A DNA stretch of 30,465 nucleotides from UMGS1601 sp964617585. GTDB lineage: Bacteria; Bacillota; Clostridia; Oscillospirales; Ruminococcaceae. The stretch spans positions 1-30,465 of the forward strand of contig CAZTXS010000020.1 of assembly GCA_964617585.1 (NCBI GenBank). Direction: 5' to 3'. The notes beneath the pieces are model-generated. The model was not told where the DNA came from and ran no database searches. It was given only the letters and a program-made list of their open reading frames with translations. Positions 23,873-30,465 of this stretch are shown here, piece after piece; within the stretch, counting starts at the first letter, position 1, and the number at the start of each line of letters is the position of its first letter. Made by a program: the position numbers and the translations under genes.

Positions 23873-25135
23873 TTACATAACCTCGGAAGGCTGTGAGATC
23901 TTGCCTGTTACAGCTGACGCTGCCGCAACTGCCGGAGAAGCTAAGTAAACTTCACTCTCCGGGTGTCCCATTCTTCCGACGAAGTTTCTGTTTGTTGTTG
24001 CAACGGCTCTTTCACCCTTAGCGAGTATTCCCATATGTCCTCCCAGACACGGACCGCAGGTAGGTGTAGAAACCGCACATCTTGAGTCTATAAATATCTT
24101 CAAAAGACCTTCTTCCATAGCCTGAAGATAAATCTTCTGCGTGGCAGGAATAACGATACATCTTACGTTCTTGGCAACCGTTTTGCCCTTTAAAATTTCA
24201 GCGGCAGCACGAAGATCCTCGATTCTTCCGTTTGTACATGAGCCGATAACCACCTGATCGATTTTTATATCGCCGAATTCATCAAAGGTTTTTGCATTTT
24301 CAGGCAGGTGTGGGAATGAAACGGTAGATTTGATTTCTGATAAATCAATGTCATAAACCTTTTCATACTCTGCGTCAGCGTCTGCTTCATATACCTTAAA
24401 GTCCTTTGAAACCTTGTCCTTAACAAAGTCAAGAGTAACCTCGTCAACAGCAAAAATTCCGTTTTTAGCTCCGGCTTCAATAGCCATATTAGCCATGCAG
24501 AGTCTGTCCTCCATAGTGAGGTTTTTAAGTCCGTCACCGCTGAATTCCATAGATTTGTATAATGCGCCGTCAACGCCTATCATGCCGATAATGTGCAAAA
24601 TAACGTCTTTCCCAGAAACCCATTTGTTAAGCTTTCCGGTGATATTGAACTTTAAAGCGGCAGGAACCTTAAACCATGCCTTTCCCGTAGCCATTCCGGC
24701 TGCCATATCGGTAGAGCCTACGCCTGTTGAGAACGCTCCCAAAGCGCCGTATGTACAGGTGTGCGAGTCAGCTCCGATAACTAAGTCGCCCGGCGCTACA
24801 AGTCCTTTTTCAGGGAGGATAGCATGTTCAACTCCCATATCTCCGACGTCGAAGAAGTTTTCAATGCCAAGATTACCGCAGAAATCTCTGCACTGCTTGC
24901 ACTGCGTAGCGGCTTTTATATCCTTGTTAGGAGCAAAGTGATCCATAACCATAGAAATTTTGCTTCCGTCAAAGACGCTGTCGAAGCCTGCTTTGTTAAA
25001 TTCGTTTATAGCAACAGGAGAGGTTATATCGTTTCCGAGAACCATATCCAGGTTTGCCATAATAAGGTCGCCCGCTTTAACGCTGTCAAGACCGGCGTGT
25101 GCGGCAAGCACCTTCTGAGTCATAGTCATACCCAT
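23873..25135 (-). CDS. leuC: 3-isopropylmalate dehydratase large subunit
   Basis: The iron-sulfur subunit of isopropylmalate isomerase, 420 residues (short homoaconitase-like type). MTQKVLAAHAG at the N-terminus, GADSHTCTYGALGAFSTGVG, and the cluster ligands in VIGSCTNGRIEDLRAA and TPTCGPCLGGHMG are clear. The first of three closely spaced Met codons is chosen because AAAGGAG lies nine bases before it. First gene of its operon. leuA, which makes its substrate, is not in the window. Confidence 0.96.
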   Translation of the reverse strand: MGMTMTQKVLAAHAGLDSVKAGDLIMANLDMVLGNDITSPVAINEFNKAGFDSVFDGSKISMVMDHFAPNKDIKAATQCKQCRDFCGNLGIENFFDVGDMGVEHAILPEKGLVAPGDLVIGADSHTCTYGALGAFSTGVGSTDMAAGMATGKAWFKVPAALKFNITGKLNKWVSGKDVILHIIGMIGVDGALYKSMEFSGDGLKNLTMEDRLCMANMAIEAGAKNGIFAVDEVTLDFVKDKVSKDFKVYEADADAEYEKVYDIDLSEIKSTVSFPHLPENAKTFDEFGDIKIDQVVIGSCTNGRIEDLRAAAEILKGKTVAKNVRCIVIPATQKIYLQAMEEGLLKIFIDSRCAVSTPTCGPCLGGHMGILAKGERAVATTNRNFVGRMGHPESEVYLASPAVAAASAVTGKISQPSEVM

Positions 25136-25153
25136 AAATTCTATCTCCTTTAC

Positions 25154-25195
25154 ATATCATATGAACAGTATATCATATGAATTAATATAAGTAAA
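25154..25195 (-). promoter_or_regulatory. leuC promoter with two operator-like boxes
   Basis: On the minus strand TTTACT (25190-25195), 17 bp, TATACT (25167-25172). Two direct copies of TTCATATGATAT lie at 25170-25181 and 25154-25165, spaced 16 bases. One overlaps the -10 and the other the expected start of transcription, as expected for repressor sites. The regulator is unknown. Confidence 0.55.
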
Positions 25196-25269
25196 ATATA
25201 TATTTTTGATAATTAATATAAATTTTAATTATGATTATTTATAAAAGGGCTGTTCGTGATACATAATAA

Positions 25270-25345
25270 TTCAATAAGGGCTTGCCCGTCATTCAACGGG
25301 TAATGAAACCTGCCGACTATAGAGGCGGGGGACATCTTGCCTTAG
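25270..25345 (-). repeat. Family 1 folded repeat, inverted copy C with internal deletion
   Basis: On the minus strand it reads GGCAAGATGTCCCCC, the first hairpin (one mismatch), CATTACCCGTT, then directly GAATGACGGGCAAGCCC. The second and third hairpins are missing; the join falls at a CGTT present at both ends of the lost piece in copy A. It sits between leuC and the gene remnant upstream of purA. Confidence 0.85.
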
Positions 25346-25350
25346 TACAA

Positions 25351-25552
25351 ATGCAGTTAGATACATATTACAATATAGATTATAGAAAAACACTTTGTTC
25401 AAGCAAAATTTCGCGATTTAGGAATACCATCAGATAAAATTGTATATCTCGGTAGCGTTGATGAGCTTTCACAGTTAATTCGCTTTTTCGGCAGTTTACC
25501 TAATATTAAAAAAATTGTGAACATAGGGTTTTATGCTTTTCAAAAGTCATAA
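25351..25552 (+). pseudogene. Frameshifted small gene or remnant, unknown family
   Basis: An ATG at 25351 opens a frame reading MQLDTYYNIDYRK, which then loses sense and stops. A second frame open from 25379 reads HFVQAKFRDLGIPSDKIVYL, GSVDELSQLIRFFGSLPNIK, KIVNIGFYAFQKS and ends TAA at 25550. Removing one A from the A5 run at 25386-25390 joins them into a 67-codon ORF. No ribosome site precedes the ATG, and repeat copy C ends five bases before it, so the 5' end may be lost. I do not recognise the family. A sequencing error at the A-run is the other possibility. Confidence 0.5.
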
Positions 25553-25565
25553 TTTGTGTTATACT
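25537..25565 (+). promoter_or_regulatory. Probable purA promoter
   Basis: TTTTCA (25537-25542), 17 bp and TATACT (25560-25565), with extended TG at 25557-25558. It overlaps the last codons of the gene remnant. Confidence 0.55.
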
Positions 25566-25629
25566 ATTTAATGTATTTTCTAAAAAAGGAAGATATAAAT
25601 TTAATGCATACGCATTGGAGGAAATATTT

Positions 25630-26904
25630 ATGGTAAATGCAATCGTTGGAGCTAACTGGGGCGATGAGGGTAAAGGAAAGATTACCGATATGTTAGCGAG
25701 AGAATCTGACATTATCATCAGATTTCAGGGCGGGGCAAATGCAGGACATACTATAGTTAATGATTACGGCAAGTTTGCATTACATACGCTGCCGTCCGGC
25801 GTTTTTTATGACCATACTACAAATATAATCGGCAATGGTGTTGCACTTAACATACCGGTGCTTTTCAACGAGATTGAAGAGATTGTTAGCAAGGGCGTTC
25901 CAAGGCCTAAGTTACTGGTTTCCGACAGAGCGCAGATGGTTATGCCTTATCACATTCTTTTTGATGAATATGAGGAGGAAAGGCTCGGAAAGGCAAGCTT
26001 CGGTTCGACAAAATCGGGAATAGCTCCTTTCTATTCGGATAAATATGCAAAGCTCGGCTTTCAGGTTCAGGAGCTCTTTGACGAAGAAGAGTTAAAAGCT
26101 CACTTAGAGAGGATAGCTCCTCAGAAAAACGTATTGCTTGAGAATTTGTATCACAAGTCTGCCCTTGATGTTGATGAACTTTTTAACACTTTAATGGAAT
26201 ACAAGAAGATGGTTGAGCCTTATGTCTGCGATGTTTCACTCTATTTGTCCGAGGCTATAAAGCATGGCAAAAATATTCTTCTTGAAGGTCAGCTTGGAAC
26301 GCTGAAAGACCCCGACCACGGCATTTATCCTATGGTTACCTCCAGTTCAACATTGGCGGCTTACGGCGCTATCGGAGCAGGAATACCTCCCTATAAGATT
26401 AACGGTATAGTTACCGTGTGTAAGGCGTATTCTTCAGCAGTCGGAGCGGGAGCTTTTGTTTCTGAAATCTTCGGAGAAGAGGCTGACGAGCTCAGAAGAC
26501 GAGGCGGCGACGGCGGAGAATACGGAGCGACGACGGGACGTCCGAGAAGAATGGGCTGGTTTGATTGCGTAGCTTCAAAATACGGCTGTCGTCTTCAGGG
26601 AACAACAGAGGTTGCGTTTACCGTTCTTGACGTTCTGGGTTATCTTGATAAAATACCTGTTTGCGTTGGTTATGAGATTGAAAGCGAAGTGACTACAGAT
26701 TTTCCTGTTACTTCAAAGCTTGAAAAAGCAAAGCCCGTCTATGAGGTTCTGGACGGCTGGAACAGCGATATTAGAGGTATCAAAAAATATGAGGAGCTTC
26801 CTGAAAACTGCAGAAAGTATATAGAGTTCTGTGAAAAGCAGATCGGCTTCCCGATTACTATGATTTCAAACGGACCTAAGAGGGACGACATTATTATAAG
26901 ATAA
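25630..26904 (+). CDS. purA: Adenylosuccinate synthetase
   Basis: Joins IMP and aspartate with GTP hydrolysis, the first committed step to AMP. GANWGDEGKGKITDML (residues 7-22, with the catalytic Asp and P-loop), FQGGANAGHT (catalytic His), LLEGQLGTLKDPDHG (QGT-like), GATTGRPRRMGWFD and the C-terminal NGPKRDD are present. 424 residues. A TTG at 25615 would add five residues; ATG 25630 is chosen because GGAGG lies eight bases before it. Single gene, terminator after. Confidence 0.97.
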   Translation: MVNAIVGANWGDEGKGKITDMLARESDIIIRFQGGANAGHTIVNDYGKFALHTLPSGVFYDHTTNIIGNGVALNIPVLFNEIEEIVSKGVPRPKLLVSDRAQMVMPYHILFDEYEEERLGKASFGSTKSGIAPFYSDKYAKLGFQVQELFDEEELKAHLERIAPQKNVLLENLYHKSALDVDELFNTLMEYKKMVEPYVCDVSLYLSEAIKHGKNILLEGQLGTLKDPDHGIYPMVTSSSTLAAYGAIGAGIPPYKINGIVTVCKAYSSAVGAGAFVSEIFGEEADELRRRGGDGGEYGATTGRPRRMGWFDCVASKYGCRLQGTTEVAFTVLDVLGYLDKIPVCVGYEIESEVTTDFPVTSKLEKAKPVYEVLDGWNSDIRGIKKYEELPENCRKYIEFCEKQIGFPITMISNGPKRDDIIIR

Positions 26905-26920
26905 ATTAAATTAAAATATT

Positions 26921-26960
26921 TAAGGCTGACGCAGTTTAAACCGCGTCAGCCGTTTTGTGT
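26921..26960. terminator. Bidirectional terminator between purA and aldo/keto reductase
   Basis: GGCTGACGC (26924-26932) pairs with GCGTCAGCC (26943-26951) around a GTTTAAAC core, with a T-rich tract on the plus side and an AT-rich tract on the other. Confidence 0.88.
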
Positions 26961-26966
26961 ATTAGC

Positions 26967-27968
26967 TTAGCTTTGTTCCCACCCTGTAATTTTATCAATT
27001 TTCTTTAACTCATCATCGGTGAAAGTAAGCTTCTGTGCCGCTTTTGCATTTTCCTCAATCTGTTCAGGACGTGAAGCGCCGATTAAAGCGGTGGTGAAGT
27101 TATCTTCTCTTAAAACCCACGACAGTGCCATTTGTGAAAGAGTTTGACCTCTTGAAGCGGCAAGCTTGTTTAACTGATTGATTTTGCTGACAGTATCCTC
27201 AGTTATCATCTGTTTTACCCAGTCGTTTGACGCAGCACGTGAGTTTTCGGGGATTCCATTCAGGTATTTGTTTGTAAGAAGCCCCTGCTGAAGAGGGCAA
27301 TATGCTGCAAGTCCAAAGCCTTCGTTCTTTGCCAAATCATAAAGACCGTCAGGCTCAATCCATCTGTGGAGCATCGAGTACATAGGCTGGTTTATTATAA
27401 ATGGAGTTTTAAGCTCACGGAATATTTTAAGGATTTCAGCTGTAGCTGATTTGTCGTAGTTTGAAATTCCTATATAAAGAGCTTTACCCTGTTTTACAAA
27501 GCTGTCAAGAGATAAAGCAGTTTCCTCAAGAGGAGTATCAGGGTCGTAAACGTGATGATAGAAAATATCAAAATATTCAAGTCCGGTGCGTTTAAGACTT
27601 TGATTTATTGAAGCGGTTAAGTATTTTTTAGAGCCGCCTTTTGAGCCATATGGTCCCGGCCACATATCATATCCCGCTTTAGTGGCAACTATAATTTCAT
27701 CTCGGTATTCGCCGAGCCCGTTTTTAAGTACCTTTCCGAAACTTTCTTCAGCAGAGCCGTTATAAGGATTTCCGTAGTTGTTCGCAATATCAAAGTACGT
27801 TATTCCGTTGTTGAATGCAGTGCGGCACATATTTTCTATATTTGCAAAATTGTTTTCCGCACCGAAATTCTGCCAAAGTCCAAGCGAAATAACAGGGAGC
27901 TTAAGTCCGCTTTTCCCTGCGTTTCTATACACCATTTTTTCATATCTTTTGTCATTTGCAATAAACAT
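26967..27968 (-). CDS. Aldo/keto reductase, YghZ-like
   Basis: A 333-residue NADPH-dependent oxidoreductase with a TIM barrel. The catalytic tetrad is visible as FDIANNYG (Asp, Tyr), VATKAG (Lys) and FYHHVYDP (His). The NADP-binding C-terminus ALIGASRPEQIEENAKA is present. MVYRNAGKSGLKLPVISLGL and MWPGPYGSKGGSKKYL match the YghZ/L-glyceraldehyde 3-phosphate reductase group. The substrate in this organism is uncertain; methylglyoxal and other aldehydes are accepted by relatives. CAGGAG precedes the ATG. Monocistronic. Confidence 0.92.
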   Translation of the reverse strand: MFIANDKRYEKMVYRNAGKSGLKLPVISLGLWQNFGAENNFANIENMCRTAFNNGITYFDIANNYGNPYNGSAEESFGKVLKNGLGEYRDEIIVATKAGYDMWPGPYGSKGGSKKYLTASINQSLKRTGLEYFDIFYHHVYDPDTPLEETALSLDSFVKQGKALYIGISNYDKSATAEILKIFRELKTPFIINQPMYSMLHRWIEPDGLYDLAKNEGFGLAAYCPLQQGLLTNKYLNGIPENSRAASNDWVKQMITEDTVSKINQLNKLAASRGQTLSQMALSWVLREDNFTTALIGASRPEQIEENAKAAQKLTFTDDELKKIDKITGWEQS

Positions 27969-28004
27969 AAAAATACTCCTGTTCTTTAATTATGTATTTT
28001 TATC

Positions 28005-28034
28005 ATTGTATCATAAATTAGCATTTATCGTCAA
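28005..28034 (-). promoter_or_regulatory. Promoter of the aldo/keto reductase gene
   Basis: On the minus strand TTGACG (28029-28034), 18 bp and TACAAT (28005-28010), with an extended TG upstream of the -10. Confidence 0.65.
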
Positions 28035-28058
28035 TGGAAAAACACTTTGAATACTTTA

Positions 28059-28087
28059 TTGACAAATTATAATAAAGCGGTTATTAT
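28059..28087 (+). promoter_or_regulatory. Candidate promoter of the CotH gene
   Basis: TTGACA (28059-28064), 17 bp and TATTAT (28082-28087). It points away from the reductase promoter with the -35 boxes 24 bp apart, and would give a leader of about 160 nt. Confidence 0.55.
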
Positions 28088-28120
28088 AAAGTTAGCGGTT
28101 TGTTGAATTTTCATAGTAGT

Positions 28121-28162
28121 ATATTTGTATATTGAAAAAAATAAGTTAAAACATACAAATAT
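28121..28162 (+). repeat. 10-bp inverted repeat in the CotH leader
   Basis: ATATTTGTAT (28121-28130) and ATACAAATAT (28153-28162) are perfect inverted copies with a 22-base A-rich spacer. It could be a hairpin in the leader RNA or a paired protein site; base composition lowers its significance. Confidence 0.4.
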
Positions 28163-28215
28163 CATAATAATGTAAAGTTTAATGACTTATGGGCTATATT
28201 TAGGTAGGATAATAT

Positions 28216-28243
28216 AATGACGGGCAAGCCCTTATTGAATTTA
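28216..28243 (+). repeat. Family 1 repeat, tail only (copy D)
   Basis: AATGACGGGCAAGCCC, then TTATTGAATTTA matches the tails of copies A and B without any of the hairpin body. It ends where the AGGAGG ribosome site of the CotH gene (28243-28248) begins. Confidence 0.75.
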
Positions 28244-28256
28244 GGAGGAATATAAA

Positions 28257-30465
28257 ATGAAATGGTTAAAGAGGCTTATAAGCCTTACTTCTGCGATTGC
28301 TGTTATGACGTTGTCTGTGGGTTTTTCCGCTTTTGTTGCAGACGCTGATGTTATTGCCGAGCCTGTATTTTCAAAGGAAAGCGGAGCGTTCAAAAACAGC
28401 TTTTCTCTGACGATAAGTTCGTCTGACGGAGCTGATATATATTATACTACAGACGGAAGCACGCCTACAACGGAATCTGAGAAATATACGGGTGAGATAA
28501 GCGTAGTTGACAGAAGCAATGAGGATAATGTGCTTTCTGCGATTAATAAATCACTTTTAACCGACAACGACCATAGAGGAAGCGGTTCAAACGCACCTAC
28601 CGTAAAGGTTGACAAGGCAACCGTTATCAGAGCGATTGCGGTTAAAAACGGAGTATCAAGCGAAGTTGTTACGAAATCATATTTTGTAGGCAAGACAAAT
28701 GAAACATATTACGGCGTACCTATTATATCTATTGTCACCGATGCAGATAATCTCTTCGGAGATGAAAAAGGCATATATTTGCAGAAGAATTGTACAAACA
28801 AGGGAATGGAATGGGAAAGACCTGTACATATCGATTATATAAAGGATAACGAAGCTGTTTTGTCGCAGGATTGCGGATTAAGGATTCAGGGAGGATATTC
28901 AAGAGGCGAATATCAAAAGAGTCTTAGGCTTTATGCAAGAAGCGATTATGGCTCAAAAAACTTCAAATATGATTTTTATAACGGAAAAGCTAAAGACTCT
29001 GATGGAAATACAATAACGAAGTTTAAAAAAATTACGCTTAGAAACGGCGGAAATGACGCTAATTATGTAAAGTATAAGGATTCTCTGCTTCAGACTTGTA
29101 TTCTTGACCGAAACGTTTCGGCTCAGGCAAGCGTTCCGTGCATAGCGTTTATAAACGGAGAGTATTGGGGCATTTACACAATGCAGGAGGATTATAACGA
29201 CGATTATGTTGAAAGTCACTACGGTGTTGACAAGGACAACGTTGTAATGGTAAAGCCGGACACGTCGGATAACAACAACCCCAAGGTTGAAGAGGGAAAC
29301 GATGAGGATCTTACTCTTTGGACTGATTTTGTAAGTTACATTAACAGCTCGTCCAATGATTTTTCAAAGACGGCTGATTTTGAAAAGCTGTGTGAAATGG
29401 TTGATATAGAAAGCTTTGCCGACTATGTTGCAATACAAACTTATATTTCCAACGAGGATTGGCCGTGGAAAAACTGGGAAGCATGGAGAAGCAGAACTGT
29501 TGATACCAAAAACGGCGGAGAATACAGCGACGGTAAATGGAGATTCATGATTTATGACGTTGAAATGGGAGCGTTTCTGTGGGGCAATTCAGGCGAAAGC
29601 TCGGAAAACGACAAGCTGTATCAGATATATAACGGGGGAAGGTCGACAGGAGCTCCCGTACAGAGATTAGCCTATCAGCTTATGCAGAACCCTATATTCT
29701 CTCAAAAGGTTTTCAACAGCATAAGAGAGCTTGCGGCGGAAAGTTATGCTCCTGACAATGTTGAAAAGATTATGAGCGAGCTTCATGATCTGTATTATCC
29801 TAACCTGTCTAAATATTTTGAGCGGTTTCCTACAGGAGCAGGGACTTGGAGCGCAGACCAGTGCGAAAAATGGCTAAATGTTTTTTTCAACGGGGGAAGC
29901 AATAACAACAAGACTTATATTGCAAGAGATAAATATGCTGAATATATGATAAAATTCAATCAGCTTGTTGTCAAGGCGGAGAATTTAAGCAAAAACGATT
30001 ATACAAGCGGTTATTCTAATATGATTTCCTGCCTTACAACATTGAAAAGCTTGCTTTCCGAAACAAGCTCTACGTATTCAAAAAAGAAAAGCGCATATGA
30101 AACTGCTCTTGCAGCTTATAACGCCATGACTTTAACTCAAAGAGGCGAGGCAAAAGAGTACCTGTTTGAATGTGCTGCAATAGAGCATGGAAGCTGTTCT
30201 AACAACGTGTGGTCGTTATTTAAGGAGGCATATAACGATTTAGCTAAGATTTGTGAGGACTCGGCTTCAAGTGATGATGAGATTATAAGCGCTGTAAGCA
30301 GGTTAAAGAGCGCAGAGGACGCTTTGAGCAAGGAAAATCCTTCAGAAAATAATCCGACTGATTCCGACTCGTCTGTCAGCAGTTCAAAGAACTCAACCTC
30401 ATCTGCTGACAAGACCACTGCCAAAACTACAGCTAAGACAACTGCCGATTCAAAAGCAGTTCAGG
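28257..30465 (+). CDS. Secreted CotH-kinase family protein, partial at the window end
   Basis: 736 codons are visible and the frame is still open at the last base. A signal peptide (MKWLKRLISLTSAIAVMTLS to FVADA) leads to a chitobiase-C-like/FN3-like domain (IYYTTDGSTPTTESEKY, about residues 60-150). The CotH kinase domain (about 155-480) has DCGLRIQGGYSRG, RNGGNDANY, NGEYWGIYTMQEDY, SNEDWPWKNWEAWR and FMIYDVEMGAF, the last holding the metal-binding acidic pair. A helical region follows, then a Ser/Thr-rich linker with TTAK repeats from about residue 700. CotH phosphorylates spore coat proteins in Bacillus; in ruminococci similar secreted proteins occur in fibre-binding complexes, sometimes with dockerins. 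The linker suggests a further domain beyond the window. Confidence 0.9.
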   Translation, partial: MKWLKRLISLTSAIAVMTLSVGFSAFVADADVIAEPVFSKESGAFKNSFSLTISSSDGADIYYTTDGSTPTTESEKYTGEISVVDRSNEDNVLSAINKSLLTDNDHRGSGSNAPTVKVDKATVIRAIAVKNGVSSEVVTKSYFVGKTNETYYGVPIISIVTDADNLFGDEKGIYLQKNCTNKGMEWERPVHIDYIKDNEAVLSQDCGLRIQGGYSRGEYQKSLRLYARSDYGSKNFKYDFYNGKAKDSDGNTITKFKKITLRNGGNDANYVKYKDSLLQTCILDRNVSAQASVPCIAFINGEYWGIYTMQEDYNDDYVESHYGVDKDNVVMVKPDTSDNNNPKVEEGNDEDLTLWTDFVSYINSSSNDFSKTADFEKLCEMVDIESFADYVAIQTYISNEDWPWKNWEAWRSRTVDTKNGGEYSDGKWRFMIYDVEMGAFLWGNSGESSENDKLYQIYNGGRSTGAPVQRLAYQLMQNPIFSQKVFNSIRELAAESYAPDNVEKIMSELHDLYYPNLSKYFERFPTGAGTWSADQCEKWLNVFFNGGSNNNKTYIARDKYAEYMIKFNQLVVKAENLSKNDYTSGYSNMISCLTTLKSLLSETSSTYSKKKSAYETALAAYNAMTLTQRGEAKEYLFECAAIEHGSCSNNVWSLFKEAYNDLAKICEDSASSDDEIISAVSRLKSAEDALSKENPSENNPTDSDSSVSSSKNSTSSADKTTAKTTAKTTADSKAVQ

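Noticed and set aside
24414..25180. Plus-strand open frames of 175 and 118 residues inside and beyond leuC
   Set aside because: They are antisense to a complete leuC with all catalytic motifs, with no ribosome sites and no recognisable domains.

Overview
The window comes from the chromosome of a low-to-moderate GC Firmicute, most likely a Ruminococcus-like member of the clostridial Oscillospiraceae. This rests on strong AAGGAG-type ribosome binding sites, sigma-A promoters, a recognisable SpoIIID sporulation regulator, a spore-coat CotH-kinase family protein, a queH-type epoxyqueuosine reductase and the overall Clostridia-like protein style. The taxonomy is inference from gene content; no rRNA is present. 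Most of the window is ordinary core metabolism. The unusual material lies in the intergenic DNA.

Layout. (1) 1-495: tRNA-Gly and tRNA-Cys, a terminator, and a folded intergenic repeat (family 1, copy A). (2) 496-5672: a cysteine-rich SLOG-like small protein, then a co-directional run of ROK glucokinase, a 51-residue acidic protein, dCMP deaminase, aroE, aroK and ilvD. (3) 5756-9926: a lipoprotein, pyrC, pyrF, trmL and a DegV protein (pyrimidine synthesis, tRNA wobble methylation, fatty-acid binding). (4) 10240-13902: the glycolytic operon pgk-tpiA-gpmI. (5) 14095-15827: a hotdog thioesterase and S-adenosylhomocysteine hydrolase behind a perfect-consensus promoter. (6) 16056-19469: a class A penicillin-binding protein and a THUMP/RlmL-like rRNA methyltransferase. 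(7) 19517-21246: tandem family 2 repeats, then a YdcF/DUF218 membrane protein and queH on the minus strand. (8) 21275-25552: family 1 copy B, spoIIID, the minus-strand leuC-leuD-ybjQ-leuB operon, family 1 copy C and a frameshifted gene remnant. (9) 25630 to end: purA, a minus-strand aldo/keto reductase, and the first 736 codons of a secreted CotH-kinase protein that runs off the window.

How the genes fit together. Branched-chain amino acid synthesis (ilvD, leuBCD), aromatic synthesis (aroE, aroK), pyrimidine and purine synthesis (pyrC, pyrF, purA, dCMP deaminase) and lower glycolysis are all represented as small operons rather than complete pathway clusters; leuA, ilvB/C/E and most pyr and aro genes are not here.

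Most worth a second look: a multi-copy intergenic element with a cloverleaf-like fold and a detachable 22-bp tail; a second 127-bp tandem repeat that supplies the stop codon of a gene; ribosome binding sites separated from their start codons by perfect hairpins; a terminator whose arms overlap both the end of queH and the -35 box of the next gene; and paired operator-like boxes on the leuC promoter. No complete mobile element, CRISPR array, phage or recognised defence system was seen.
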